Below are positions 28,664-36,541 of a stretch of 43,818 nt of DNA, one piece after another. The stretch's first letter is position 1. Every line of letters begins with the position of its first letter. Under the pieces are notes generated by a model. That model saw nothing but the letters and a program-made list of their open reading frames with translations, had not been told where the DNA came from and did not search any database. Source of the stretch: Streptomyces niger (lineage in GTDB: Bacteria > Actinomycetota > Actinomycetes > Streptomycetales > Streptomycetaceae); NCBI RefSeq assembly GCF_000718305.1, contig NZ_JOFQ01000036.1, positions 1 through 43,818 on the forward strand. The letters are read 5' to 3'. Made by a program: the position numbers and the translations under genes.

Positions 28664-29832
28664 CCGTCTTCCTCGACGTCAAGTGTTCGGGGTGAGGTCG
28701 CAGGGTGCGCAGCAGATGCAGGTGTAGATGTGGATGTAGATGCAACAGATGGTGTCGCGGTCGTCGGCGTGGCGGCGGTGCGGTGTCGGTATGAGCGCCG
28801 TACCGCGCGGACGGCGACCGCGGCCAGGATCAGTGCGCCCGCTCCGAAGATCGTGTTGCCGGTCAGGCCGATGATCGGCGGCATGCCCATGTCCATCGCA
28901 TGGACGACGCCCACCCAGACGTAGGTCAGCAAAGCGCCAACGGCCATGGCGACACGGTGCTCGCTCCCCCAGCCGCTGCGGCGCGACCAGCGGATGCCGA
29001 GAACCACGGCCAGGATCGCCAGGACCAGCCAGAATGCCGCCACACTCCAGTCCGGTACGTGATCCCGCAATACCGACTGGCCGACCCAGTAGGCGCTGGT
29101 GAGGGCGAAGGCCGCGCATCCCGCCAGCCGCGGACGAGGGGCAGCGGTGCGAGTGGCCAGGCGAGGGGAAGTGGTGTGGGTGACCGGCTGTGGGGCAACG
29201 GTACCGGTGGTCGGCCTCGGGTTCCGGCCGGTCAGGAGGGCCGCGGCAACCACAGCGATGATCATGATGGCGCCGACGGTCCACTGCCACCAAGAGGCCA
29301 TGAAGTGGCCGTTGGCAGCGTACTGCGAGGCGGCCAAGAGCACTGACCCCGTCACGAACACCAATGTGGTGACGATCAGGCCGGAACGGCCGAGCCAGGG
29401 ACGCCGCGGCTCGCGTCGGAAGGACTCGACGAGTGCGATCGGTACGCAGGTGCTCCAGATCATGTGCATCGACACGACGTCCTGGAGCAGCGCCACGCTG
29501 GTACCGAGCAGGGGCACGTGCGTTCCCGCATAGGTGAGGCCGAAGTCGAATCCGCCGTAGTGAGGGTTCCAGAGCATCTGATCGACCGGCCCCTCCTCGA
29601 ACAGCCCGTAGGCCGCACCGAGCAGCAGCATCGTCGGCCAGCCCCGCCCCGTGTGCCGTGCGACCTCCCGGATGAGCAAGGCTCCGCAGCCGTACAGCGG
29701 AATCAGGAAGGGCAGGCCCGCGATTGCGGTGATCGGTGCGTTGCCGAGGAGAAATTCGCCGACCAAGGGGGCCAGCAGGAGCAGGGCGAAGACCGGTCGC
29801 CACCGGCGCCGGGACCTACGTAGGTGGATCAT
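28657..29832 (-). CDS. Multi-pass membrane protein of unknown function
   Basis: 391 residues. About ten hydrophobic segments are spread from residue 13 to 350, in two blocks separated by a polar Thr/Pro/Arg linker (about 205-235). PLYGCGALLIREVARHTGRGWPTMLLLGAAYGLFEEGPVDQMLWNP is the most distinctive conserved-looking stretch, with charged residues inside membrane segments. The C-terminus is a Thr/Ser/Ala/Pro-rich tail ending LDVEEDGH. I do not recognise a named family. It lies downstream of the two-component pair on the same strand, 182 bp from the regulator gene, and may be one of its targets. Confidence 0.75.
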   Translation of the reverse strand: MIHLRRSRRRWRPVFALLLLAPLVGEFLLGNAPITAIAGLPFLIPLYGCGALLIREVARHTGRGWPTMLLLGAAYGLFEEGPVDQMLWNPHYGGFDFGLTYAGTHVPLLGTSVALLQDVVSMHMIWSTCVPIALVESFRREPRRPWLGRSGLIVTTLVFVTGSVLLAASQYAANGHFMASWWQWTVGAIMIIAVVAAALLTGRNPRPTTGTVAPQPVTHTTSPRLATRTAAPRPRLAGCAAFALTSAYWVGQSVLRDHVPDWSVAAFWLVLAILAVVLGIRWSRRSGWGSEHRVAMAVGALLTYVWVGVVHAMDMGMPPIIGLTGNTIFGAGALILAAVAVRAVRRSYRHRTAATPTTATPSVASTSTSTPASAAHPATSPRTLDVEEDGH

Positions 29833-29927
29833 TCACCCGATGCTAGGCACGCACCGCGGCCGTCACATCGGCCGACCGGCTATGGGTACTGGCCACCCGG
29901 CCACATCTTCCGGACCGCCCGACCACC

Positions 29928-29979
29928 TGCGTCCTATCGTCGCATCCCATCGCTGCGTCCTATCGCCGCATCCCATCGC
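29928..29979. repeat. 26-bp tandem duplication
   Basis: 29928-29953 and 29954-29979 differ at one base. The unit begins TGCGTCCTATCGTCGCATCC. It lies between the response-regulator gene and the membrane-protein gene. Confidence 0.92.
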
Positions 29980-30014
29980 TGGGCGGTATGGGGCCATCGG
30001 CCATCCGGCCCCCG

Positions 30015-30698
30015 TCAGTCGGCCTGCGCATCGTGGGCCAGCAGGGCGAGCTGGATGCGATTGTCCAGGTCCAGCTTGGTCAGCGCACTCGACAGGTGGG
30101 CTTTGACCGTGCCGGTGGACAGGTGCAAACGCTGCCCGATCTCGGCGTTGGACAACCCTTCGGCCACCGCACGGGCAACCTCGCGCTCCCGGTCGGAGAG
30201 CGAGGCAAGCGTGCGCCGCGCCTGCTCGGTGCGACCGTCGGTGCCGGTCGCGGCATGGTCGATCAGCGTGCGTGCCGCCGCCGGGGAGAGCACCGGCTCG
30301 CCGCGGGCTGACCGGCGCACCGCCTCGACGATCTCCTCGGGTTCGGTGTGTTTGAGCAGGTACCCCGCGGCCCCCGCCCGCATGGCGTCCAGGATGAGAC
30401 CGTCGGCATCGAAGGTGGTCAGCACGATGACCTGGGGTGCACGGTCACAGTCACCGCCGGCACCGCCGTGCTCCCCACCTGCCACCGTCCGGGTTGCGGT
30501 GAGCCCATCCATGACCGGCATCCGGATGTCCATCAGCACGACGTCCGGAGTGTGTCGCCGGACGGCCTCGGCCACGCCCGCACCGTCCGCCACCTCGCCG
30601 ACGACTTCGATGTCGGACGCGCCGCGCAGCATCATCGTCAGCCCGGCCCGCACCAGCGGGTCGTCATCGACCAACAGCACTCGGATCACTGCTGTCAC
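30015..30698 (-). CDS. NarL/LuxR-type response regulator
   Basis: 227 residues. The receiver domain has RVLLVDDDPLVRAGL (acidic pocket), VVLMDIRMPVMDG (phospho-acceptor Asp in the MD of VVLMDIR) and VIVLTTFDADG, with KHTEPEEIVEAVRR at its end. The C-terminal LuxR HTH is LSDREREVARAVAEGLSNAEIGQRLHLSTGTVKAHLSSALTKLDLDNR. A Gly/His/Asp-rich loop (GGEHGGAGGDCDRAP) is inserted before the strand with the conserved Thr. The GTG start overlaps the kinase stop (GTGA), so the two proteins are made together. Confidence 0.95.
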   Translation of the reverse strand: MTAVIRVLLVDDDPLVRAGLTMMLRGASDIEVVGEVADGAGVAEAVRRHTPDVVLMDIRMPVMDGLTATRTVAGGEHGGAGGDCDRAPQVIVLTTFDADGLILDAMRAGAAGYLLKHTEPEEIVEAVRRSARGEPVLSPAAARTLIDHAATGTDGRTEQARRTLASLSDREREVARAVAEGLSNAEIGQRLHLSTGTVKAHLSSALTKLDLDNRIQLALLAHDAQAD

Positions 30699-32176
30699 TC
30701 CGCGGTCCAGGGCAGTGTGACCCGCAGCGTGAACGTCCCGTTTTCGTTGCCGTGTTCGAGCAGGCCGCCGTCCAGCCGCACCCGCTCGGCCAGCCCGGTC
30801 AGGCCGGCTCCGGTTCCCGGGATGTCCGGCGTCCGCACTCCGGCGGGCGCACGGTTGGCAATCTCGATCGTCAGGTCCGAGCCCGGCCTGCCGGCCAGCC
30901 GTACGGTCACCTTCGCTCCCGGTGCGTGTTTGCGCGCGTTGGTCAGGCCCTCCTGGACCACCCGATACACCGTACGCTGAAGCTGCGGGCGCAGCGGTGA
31001 CGCCTCGGGTCCGAGCGCCTCGTACGGCTCCCCCAGCGCATCGCGCGGTGCGTTGTGGATGTCATTTCCATCGTAGACGTGGTCTTCGCCGTGGACGTGG
31101 TCTTCGTCGTGGACGCCGTCGTCACTGTGAGCGTCGCCTTCGTTATGGGCCTCGTCTTCGTTACGGGCCTCGTCCTCGTTGTGAACCTCGTCTTCGTTGT
31201 GCGCGTCGTCTTCAGCGTGGACGTCGTCGTGGAAGTCGTCGTGGAAGTCGACGTCCTGTCCCGCGGCTCTGGCCTCCTTCACCAAGCGCGGCACGTCGGC
31301 CAGACGCGGCTGCGGGGCCGTCGGTTCGCCGTCGCCCGTGCGCAGTACCAGCAGGACATCGTGCAATTCGCCCAGCGCCTGGTGGGCGTTGTCCCGGATG
31401 ATCTGAGCGCTGTCGGAGATCTCGGTGCCATCGAGCCCTGGACCACTGCCGGCGGCGGACTGCTTGGCGCGGTAGGCCAGCGCACCGGCGTGCACCGACA
31501 ACAGTGAGATGCGGTGGGCCAGCACGTCGTGCATTTCGCGGGCGATGGCCTCGCGCTCCGTGCGGCGGGTGTCGGCCAGGCGCCGGGCGTGGTCCGCGCG
31601 CTCCAGGTCAGCCTCCCGTCGTACCGCGAGGGCCCACAGCCGTCGGGCCCTCAAGGTACTGCCGCAGGCGAAAGCGACCAGGTAGTACGCGAGCGCGAAG
31701 GCGACACCTACCATGCCGTCCGCGCTGAACCCCTGAACGAGCAGTGTGCCGAGCAGGCTTGCCGCCAAGTACAGACCGAGCACCGAGAGCGAGCGTCGCC
31801 AAGGTAGCCGCAGCGCGAGGTTCACGGTGATCACAAAGCCCGCGGGGAGCGCACTGCTGGAGACGGCAACGGCCGGCAACGCGAGCAACGCCACGATCAG
31901 TGGAGCGCTCCGGCGCCACCACAACGACACACAGGCCAGTCCGCCCAGCAGGAGATCGACGGCCACGAGCCAGTCCGAGGGGCGATCGTACTGCTGGACG
32001 ATGCCGCAGACCACCAGCCCCAGCACGACCGCGGCGCCGAAAGTCAGGGAGTCGATCGCCCAGTCCCGTGGGGTCCGACGGGCTCGTGTCCGGTCACCAC
32101 CGGCCAGGAAGTCGCCGGGCAGCAGCCATGCCGGTACGGCTCTCCGGACGTCGTCGCTGTGCTCCACGCTCCTCAC
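30695..32176 (-). CDS. Sensor histidine kinase (NarX/DesK type) with His/Asp-rich insert
   Basis: About 493 residues from a GTG at 32176 (a GTG at 32167 is also possible). Five to six membrane helices occupy residues about 30-165. The HisKA_3 dimer domain follows with EREAIAREMHDVLAHRISLLSVH (His about 216), then VYRVVQEGLTNARKHAPGAKV (N box) and GTGAGLTGLAERV (G box) of the ATPase. Between dimer domain and ATPase (residues about 308-374) lies an extra segment of imperfect hexapeptides such as HNEDEV, HNEDEA, HSDDGV and HGEDHV, encoded by an 18-bp repeat. Such a His/Asp/Glu/Asn block could bind metal ions or act as a flexible linker. It is coupled to the response regulator. Confidence 0.93.
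   Translation of the reverse strand: MRSVEHSDDVRRAVPAWLLPGDFLAGGDRTRARRTPRDWAIDSLTFGAAVVLGLVVCGIVQQYDRPSDWLVAVDLLLGGLACVSLWWRRSAPLIVALLALPAVAVSSSALPAGFVITVNLALRLPWRRSLSVLGLYLAASLLGTLLVQGFSADGMVGVAFALAYYLVAFACGSTLRARRLWALAVRREADLERADHARRLADTRRTEREAIAREMHDVLAHRISLLSVHAGALAYRAKQSAAGSGPGLDGTEISDSAQIIRDNAHQALGELHDVLLVLRTGDGEPTAPQPRLADVPRLVKEARAAGQDVDFHDDFHDDVHAEDDAHNEDEVHNEDEARNEDEAHNEGDAHSDDGVHDEDHVHGEDHVYDGNDIHNAPRDALGEPYEALGPEASPLRPQLQRTVYRVVQEGLTNARKHAPGAKVTVRLAGRPGSDLTIEIANRAPAGVRTPDIPGTGAGLTGLAERVRLDGGLLEHGNENGTFTLRVTLPWTAE
31055..31255 (-). repeat. 18-bp minisatellite encoding HxEDxV/A hexapeptides in a kinase gene
   Basis: About 200 bp of imperfect 18-bp units, around eleven, fully in frame. 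Several units differ by single bases, so the expansion looks relatively recent. Confidence 0.9.
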
Positions 32177-32290
32177 GATAGGTGTCCGATCGACTCGGCC
32201 TTTCCCCGACTGGCCACCGCGATGGCCAGTTCGAAATTGTTGCCGGCGGCGCCCCGCAAGCCAGGGAGGCTCACGGGGCCCGGACGCCAC

Positions 32291-32332
32291 GAGGATCAAG
32301 GATTGAGGATCGAGGATTGAGGATCGAGGCTC
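32291..32332 (+). repeat. 7-bp tandem repeat GAGGATY
   Basis: Six contiguous units (GAGGATC, AAGGATT, GAGGATC, GAGGATT, GAGGATC, GAGGCTC) between the kinase start and the FDOR gene. No gene or promoter is seen in 32177-32392. Confidence 0.9.
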
Positions 32333-32392
32333 GCGGGGCCCACCGAAGGCCGCGGAGACTCACCGAAACTCACGGAGCGCGGCGCATCGATC

Positions 32393-32797
32393 TCAGAGGC
32401 TGCCGACGACCTTGCGGGGGCGGATACGGACGACTACCCGCTCATTGTCTTCCGCGGCGGCGGGGTTGAAGGCTGCGTAGTCTTTGCCGGTGTACTTGCG
32501 GGAGAGTTCGTCGATCAGCTCCTGGCCGCCCTCGCGGGTCATGGTCACCTCGCCGCGGATCTCGGCGTAGGTGTAGGGGGCGGTCGGCGGATTGATCATG
32601 ACGGTCACCCGCGGGTCCCTCCGCAGGTTCCGCTCCTTGCGTCGGCCGATGGTCGTGGAGAACAACAGGTCGTCCCCGTCCCGCTTGATCCAGACGACCG
32701 AGAGTTGAGAGCTGCCGTCGGGCTGGATGGTGGCTACGGTCGCGAAGACCGGGTTGTCGTCGATGTACTTCCGCAGATCCTCGGACAGCGTGGTCAT
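32393..32797 (-). CDS. F420/FMN-dependent split-barrel (FDOR-B, PPOX-class) protein
   Basis: 134 residues from the ATG at 32797, with GGAAGGAG upstream. The split-barrel pattern of the pyridoxamine-phosphate-oxidase-like superfamily is visible: FATVATIQPDGSSQLSVVWIKRDGDDLLFST, then RRKERNLRRDPRVTVMINPP, YTYAEIRGEVTMT and a C-terminal RVVVRIRPRKVVG. The length and the TIGR03618-like pattern fit the F420-dependent class common in actinomycetes, which reduces or sequesters cofactors and small oxidised compounds. The exact cofactor cannot be decided from sequence. It stands alone. Confidence 0.87.
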   Translation of the reverse strand: MTTLSEDLRKYIDDNPVFATVATIQPDGSSQLSVVWIKRDGDDLLFSTTIGRRKERNLRRDPRVTVMINPPTAPYTYAEIRGEVTMTREGGQELIDELSRKYTGKDYAAFNPAAAEDNERVVVRIRPRKVVGSL

Positions 32798-33158
<361 letters not shown>

Positions 33159-34412
33159 TCATGCACGCCGGGTTGCTGCCCACAGGAGCAGGGCGGCGAG
33201 GCTGAAGGCCATGCCGAGTGCTGTTACGGCCGGCCAGCCCGCCGTCGCGTAGGCGAGGGAAGAGCCGAGGGCGCCGAGGCTGCTGCCTGTCGAGTAGAAG
33301 ACCATGTAGCCACCGATGATTCTGCTGCCTGCGTCGGGGCGGACGGCGTGGATCAGGGTCTGGTTGGTGACGTGCACGGCCTGCACGGCGAAGTCCAGCA
33401 GGACGGCGCCGATGGCCAGCGCCCACAGCGAGTGCCCGGTCAGAGCGATCGGGAGCCAGGAGAGCGCCAACAGGGCGAGGCCGACGCCGGTCGTCCGCTG
33501 GGCGAGTCCCCGATCGTTCCAACGCCCGGCCACTCCGGCGGCGACGGCCCCGGCCGCCCCGGCGAGCCCGAACGCGCCGATCGCGGTGTGCGACAGCGAC
33601 CACGGCGGACCACTCAGGGGCTGCGCCATACCGCTCCACAACGTGCTGAAGGCCGCGAACACCAGCAGGGCGAGCGCACCTCGGATCCGCAGCAAGGGGT
33701 GGCGGGCGAACAACGTGACGGTCGAGGCGACCAGTTGTCCGTACGATACGTCGCGCACCCTCGCGGGCGGCCTGGTGCTCGCGGACAGAACGCGACGTAG
33801 CAGCAGGGCAAGGACGGCGGTGACGCCGGCCGCCGTCAGATAGACCGCCCGCCAGCCAGCGAGGTCGGCGAGGAGCCCGGCGACGGCGCGGGCCAGCAGA
33901 ATTCCGGTGACGATGCCGCCGGTGACGGTTCCGACGGCGCGGCCGCGCCGGGCGGGTGGGGTCAGGTCGGCAGCCGCCGCGACCATCGTCTGGGCGACGA
34001 CGGCGAGCAGACCCACCATGGCGAGTGCACCGAGCAGTGCCACCACCCCGGGCGCCAGCCCAGCGGCCAGCAGCGCGAGTGTCAACAGTGCTAACTGACC
34101 GGTGATCAGCTGACGATGGTCGAGTAGGTCACCCAACGGCACGAGCGTCAGCAGGCCTGCTGCGTAGCCGAGTTGAGTCGCGGTGACGATCGCACCGAGC
34201 AGCCCAGGACTGAGCGCAAATCGCTCGCCGAGGGTCACCAACAGGGGCTGGGCGAAGTAAACCGTGGCAACAGAGCTGCCGCAGGCGAGGGCGAGCAGGG
34301 GCAGGAGCCGGGCCGGTGGCGAAGCGCCCGCCCCCGACGCCGCAGCGCGCGTCTCCTGTTCGCCGGTCCCACTACCACTACCGGCCGTCGGACCGGAGCA
34401 CTGACTCGCCAT
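33159..34412 (-). CDS. MFS transporter (drug/metabolite efflux type)
   Basis: 417 residues from the ATG at 34412, with GGGAGGTG 7 nt upstream. About twelve membrane helices. LLPLLALACGSSVATVYFAQPLLVTLGERF and QLGYAAGLLTLVPLGDLLDHRQLI (motif A region, with DHR in place of the usual RxGRR) are typical of the YnfM/CynX-like efflux group found next to HxlR regulators. ARAVAGLLADLAGWRAVYLTAAGV is the equivalent of motif C. It is divergent from the HxlR gene with two palindromic sites between them, so export of a toxic compound under HxlR control is likely. Confidence 0.9.
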   Translation of the reverse strand: MASQCSGPTAGSGSGTGEQETRAAASGAGASPPARLLPLLALACGSSVATVYFAQPLLVTLGERFALSPGLLGAIVTATQLGYAAGLLTLVPLGDLLDHRQLITGQLALLTLALLAAGLAPGVVALLGALAMVGLLAVVAQTMVAAAADLTPPARRGRAVGTVTGGIVTGILLARAVAGLLADLAGWRAVYLTAAGVTAVLALLLRRVLSASTRPPARVRDVSYGQLVASTVTLFARHPLLRIRGALALLVFAAFSTLWSGMAQPLSGPPWSLSHTAIGAFGLAGAAGAVAAGVAGRWNDRGLAQRTTGVGLALLALSWLPIALTGHSLWALAIGAVLLDFAVQAVHVTNQTLIHAVRPDAGSRIIGGYMVFYSTGSSLGALGSSLAYATAGWPAVTALGMAFSLAALLLWAATRRA

Positions 34413-34440
34413 CCCAACGCACCTCCCGATCGCCTCACTT

Positions 34441-34495
34441 GGTTGCATCTTGCTACCAGCGTGACGGTAGCCGCGCGAGGTAGCATGTTGCAACC
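34441..34495. promoter_or_regulatory. Two HxlR operators
   Basis: GGTTGCATCTTGCTACC (34441-34457) and GGTAGCATGTTGCAACC (34479-34495) are mirror copies, 14 or more of 17 positions matching, each a near-palindrome of GGTWGCA-N3-TGCWACC. The centres are 38 bp apart, between the divergent MFS and hxlR genes. Confidence 0.75.
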
Positions 34496-34538
34496 ACTAC
34501 CTGGAAAGCCTCCGGGAGTTGGAGGAGAGGAGCTACGG

Positions 34539-35036
34539 ATGGTCGCCCGCACCCGTTTCGACGCCGACCCCTGCCCTGTCGCCCGGTCGGTGAACGCCAT
34601 CGGAGACTGGTGGTCGCTGCTGATCGTGCGGGACGCCTTCGACGGCAGCCGACGCTTCGGTGAGTTCCATCGGAGCCTCGGCATCGCCAAAAACATCCTG
34701 ACGGCACGCCTGCGTGCACTGGAGGAAGCGGAGGTGCTGCGCAGCGTCCCCGCGCCGGGCGGCGGGTCACACCGCGAGTACGTCCTCACGGACAAGGGCC
34801 GCGCCTTGTTCCCGGTGATCGTCGCCCTCCGTCAGTGGGGCGAGGAGCAGTGCTTCACCCCCGGCGAGGACCACTCCCGCCTGCTGGACCGTCGGACCAA
34901 TCAGCCGCTGCGTCACCTGCAGATTCAGGCGGCGGACGGACGGCCGATAGGCCCCGAGGACACGGTCGTGGAGAAGGTACGAGAAACAGCGAGGGCCGAG
35001 AAGGAACCCACGGCGAAAGCGGGCAAAGGCCACTGA
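34539..35036 (+). CDS. HxlR-family transcriptional regulator
   Basis: 165 residues from the ATG at 34539, after a GGAGGAGAGGAG ribosome site. Typical HxlR features are CPVARSVNAIGDWWSLLIVRDAFDGSRRFGEFHRSLG (the Cys of the N-terminus, and W-x-LLI), GIAKNILTARLRALEEAEVL (recognition helix) and REYVLTDKGRALFPVIVALRQWG (wing and dimer helix). A 60-residue polar C-terminus follows, and HxlR proteins often have such an extension. It is probably an autoregulated repressor of the divergent MFS gene. Confidence 0.93.
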   Translation: MVARTRFDADPCPVARSVNAIGDWWSLLIVRDAFDGSRRFGEFHRSLGIAKNILTARLRALEEAEVLRSVPAPGGGSHREYVLTDKGRALFPVIVALRQWGEEQCFTPGEDHSRLLDRRTNQPLRHLQIQAADGRPIGPEDTVVEKVRETARAEKEPTAKAGKGH

Positions 35037-35123
35037 GCCGGAGGGGTTCCGCCCACAGCCGCGCGCCTAACCCCCCGGTGCCACCGGCTACGCACGCATG
35101 CGCCATCGGCGCGCACGTACTTG

Positions 35124-35144
35124 ACTCGCCATGGGGTGGCGAGT
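35124..35144 (-). terminator. Small hairpin downstream of a decayed gene
   Basis: ACTCGCCA-TGGGG-TGGCGAGT, an 8-bp perfect stem with a 5-nt loop, 9 bp beyond the stop of the minus-strand remnant at 35154. It may have been that gene's terminator. Confidence 0.45.
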
Positions 35145-35153
35145 GTGGCTGGC

Positions 35154-35350
35154 TCAGAAGAGCGAGGCGAAAATTCTGTTGGCGGTGCCGTTGAAGCGCT
35201 CGTGCAATGGCTCGATGCGTGCGCAATGCTGTCTTGCGGTGGCGAGGGTCGGGGCCCAGATCGTGTCACCCGCCGCGTGCTGAATTTCCTGGGCCAGTGC
35301 GCGCATCTCCTCGTCCAAGACGCGGGCGGCCGAGAGTTGAACTGCGGGCG
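35154..35350 (-). pseudogene. C-terminal remnant of an unidentified protein
   Basis: The minus-strand frame ends at a TGA (35156-35154) and reads VQLSAARVLDEEMRALAQEI, then AAGDTIWAPTLATARQHCAR, then IEPLHERFNGTANRIFASLF. The amphipathic, charged helical character and G/C third positions look like real coding sequence. However, there is no suitable start codon apart from a weak TTG, and upstream of about 35350 the sequence runs into the opposite-strand P450 remnant. I do not recognise the family. Confidence 0.4.
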
Positions 35351-35388
35351 GGGTTACGGGGCCCCTTGCGTCCAGAAAAACGTGCCCC

Positions 35389-35756
35389 CGGGGGCTGCTG
35401 CCCCGTGCCGTAAACGAACTGACCCGTCGGTGCGGTTCGATCCGGATGGCCGGCCTGCGCTACACCGCCGAAGACCTGAAGTTGGTCGGCACCCACATCC
35501 GCCAGGGCGACGTGGTCCAGCCCGTTCTGGTATCACGGAGAGGACCATGTCGGCTTCGGTCACGGCGCGCACTACTGCCTTGGTTCGCGCTCGCCCGCTG
35601 GCGGCCGAGGTGGCCCTCGGCCGCCTGCTGCGACGCTGCCCATGCCTTTCCCTGGCCGTCGCCCCCGACCAACTCACACCCCAAGTACGCCACCGCCAGC
35701 CGGGGGCCTGGCGTCTCCGACAACTCCCGCTGCACCTGACGGGTAGTAAGGCGTAG
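35389..35756 (+). pseudogene. Cytochrome P450 pseudogene (C-terminal part, deletion and frameshifts)
   Basis: Three reading frames together give the C-terminal third of a P450. Frame 1 (35389-35535) reads GLLPRAVNELTRRCGSI, with the ExxR motif of helix K (ELTR), then LRYTAEDLKLVGTHI and GDVVQPVLVS. A gap of roughly 25-30 residues follows, where the NRDP and PERW-like region should be. Frame 2 (from 35546) gives HVGFGHGAHYCLG, the haem-binding loop with its Cys ligand. After another shift, frame 3 gives LAAEVALGRLLRRCP and ends LPLHLTGSKA, with a stop at 35754-35756. The order and spacing of these elements make a P450 origin convincing, and the gene is clearly dead. Confidence 0.75.
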
Positions 35757-35825
35757 GCACCCGCTGCCGCCAACTCGTCGACGAAGAGCGGCTTGAGCTT
35801 GAGTGTGGCCCCTCCCCCGATCAGT
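35757..35825 (-). other. Protein-like fragment between the P450 remnant and the nitroreductase gene
   Basis: The minus strand encodes ELIGGGATLKLKPLFVDEL followed by AAAGAYA in a frame that is not open as a gene. It looks like a piece of coding sequence of unknown origin, which fits a region built of gene debris. Confidence 0.25.
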
Positions 35826-36509
35826 TCAGGCGGACTGCCGATCGTCGGGATGACCCACGCCGAACAGCCCCATGGGGTGCTGACCGGACGGGACGACCGC
35901 AGGGGTGAGGCCAAGGAGCCGGTCGTCGTCGAACCCGGCGACGAGCACGGCCCCCAGGTCGGCCTCTGCGGCCTGGAGGTAGATGTTCTGGCTGGCGTGC
36001 CCGGCCTCCAGCCACACGTACCGCGCGCCCCGCCGCCCCAGCGGTTGCTGATCGGCGAAATGCTGTACAGCCGCTTCCAGGTCGCCGCTGAGCAGCAGTA
36101 GCGCCGCTGCCTCACGCAACCAGGCGTGGTCGACGAGGGTGGTGCCGGCGACCCGGTCGCGGTGGTCACCGTCAGCGATCAGAGTCAACGCATCGCGCTC
36201 GGGCTCGTACTGGTAGATGCCGGCAGCGAGACCGTCGACCTTGCCCGCCACCACTGTGAGAGTCAGCGGGTACGACGCGTGCGCCGACGGGCATGAGCGG
36301 CGCTCACCGGTAGTCCGACCCTGTGCCGCCCGCGCCATGAGGGCGACTTGTGCGATGCTCAGGGGCTGGGTCCCGAACCTGCGTGTGCTGCGTCGCCGCA
36401 TCAGCAACGATGCGAGACCTCCAGTACCCGGGGACGTGGACCGAAGAGGCTCCAGACATACTTCGCGCTGTGTCATCAGCCCAGACAAGCACATCCCCGA
36501 AGCGATCAC
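35826..36509 (-). CDS. SagB/ThcOx-like nitroreductase-family oxidoreductase
   Basis: About 200-227 residues. The core starts LASLLMRRRSTRRFGTQPLSIAQVALM, the FMN-binding Arg-rich start of nitroreductases, then SCPSAHASYPLTLTVVAGKVDGLAAGIYQYEPERDAL. This last stretch is the signature of SagB-type dehydrogenases, the family that oxidises azolines in RiPP pathways and also acts in other pathways. ARYVWLEAGHASQNIYLQAAEADLGAVLVAGFDDD and a final GLFGVGHP complete it. The start is uncertain (GTG 36509, ATG 36494 or the ATG before TQREV). It lies 32 bp downstream of the HAD gene on the same strand. No YcaO or RiPP precursor is next to it. Confidence 0.78.
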   Translation of the reverse strand: MIASGMCLSGLMTQREVCLEPLRSTSPGTGGLASLLMRRRSTRRFGTQPLSIAQVALMARAAQGRTTGERRSCPSAHASYPLTLTVVAGKVDGLAAGIYQYEPERDALTLIADGDHRDRVAGTTLVDHAWLREAAALLLLSGDLEAAVQHFADQQPLGRRGARYVWLEAGHASQNIYLQAAEADLGAVLVAGFDDDRLLGLTPAVVPSGQHPMGLFGVGHPDDRQSA

Positions 36510-36541
36510 CGCGAACGACTGTTGTTCAACCGCGGCACCAG

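Noticed and set aside
34173..34538. N-terminal extension of the HxlR protein (287-residue frame)
   Set aside because: It would run antisense through the MFS gene start and both operators. The ribosome site before 34539 and the homology define the start.
35121..35756. 211-residue plus-strand ORF as an intact gene
   Set aside because: Only its last about 55 residues are homologous (the end of a P450). The rest is the wrong frame of debris, so it was recorded as part of a pseudogene.
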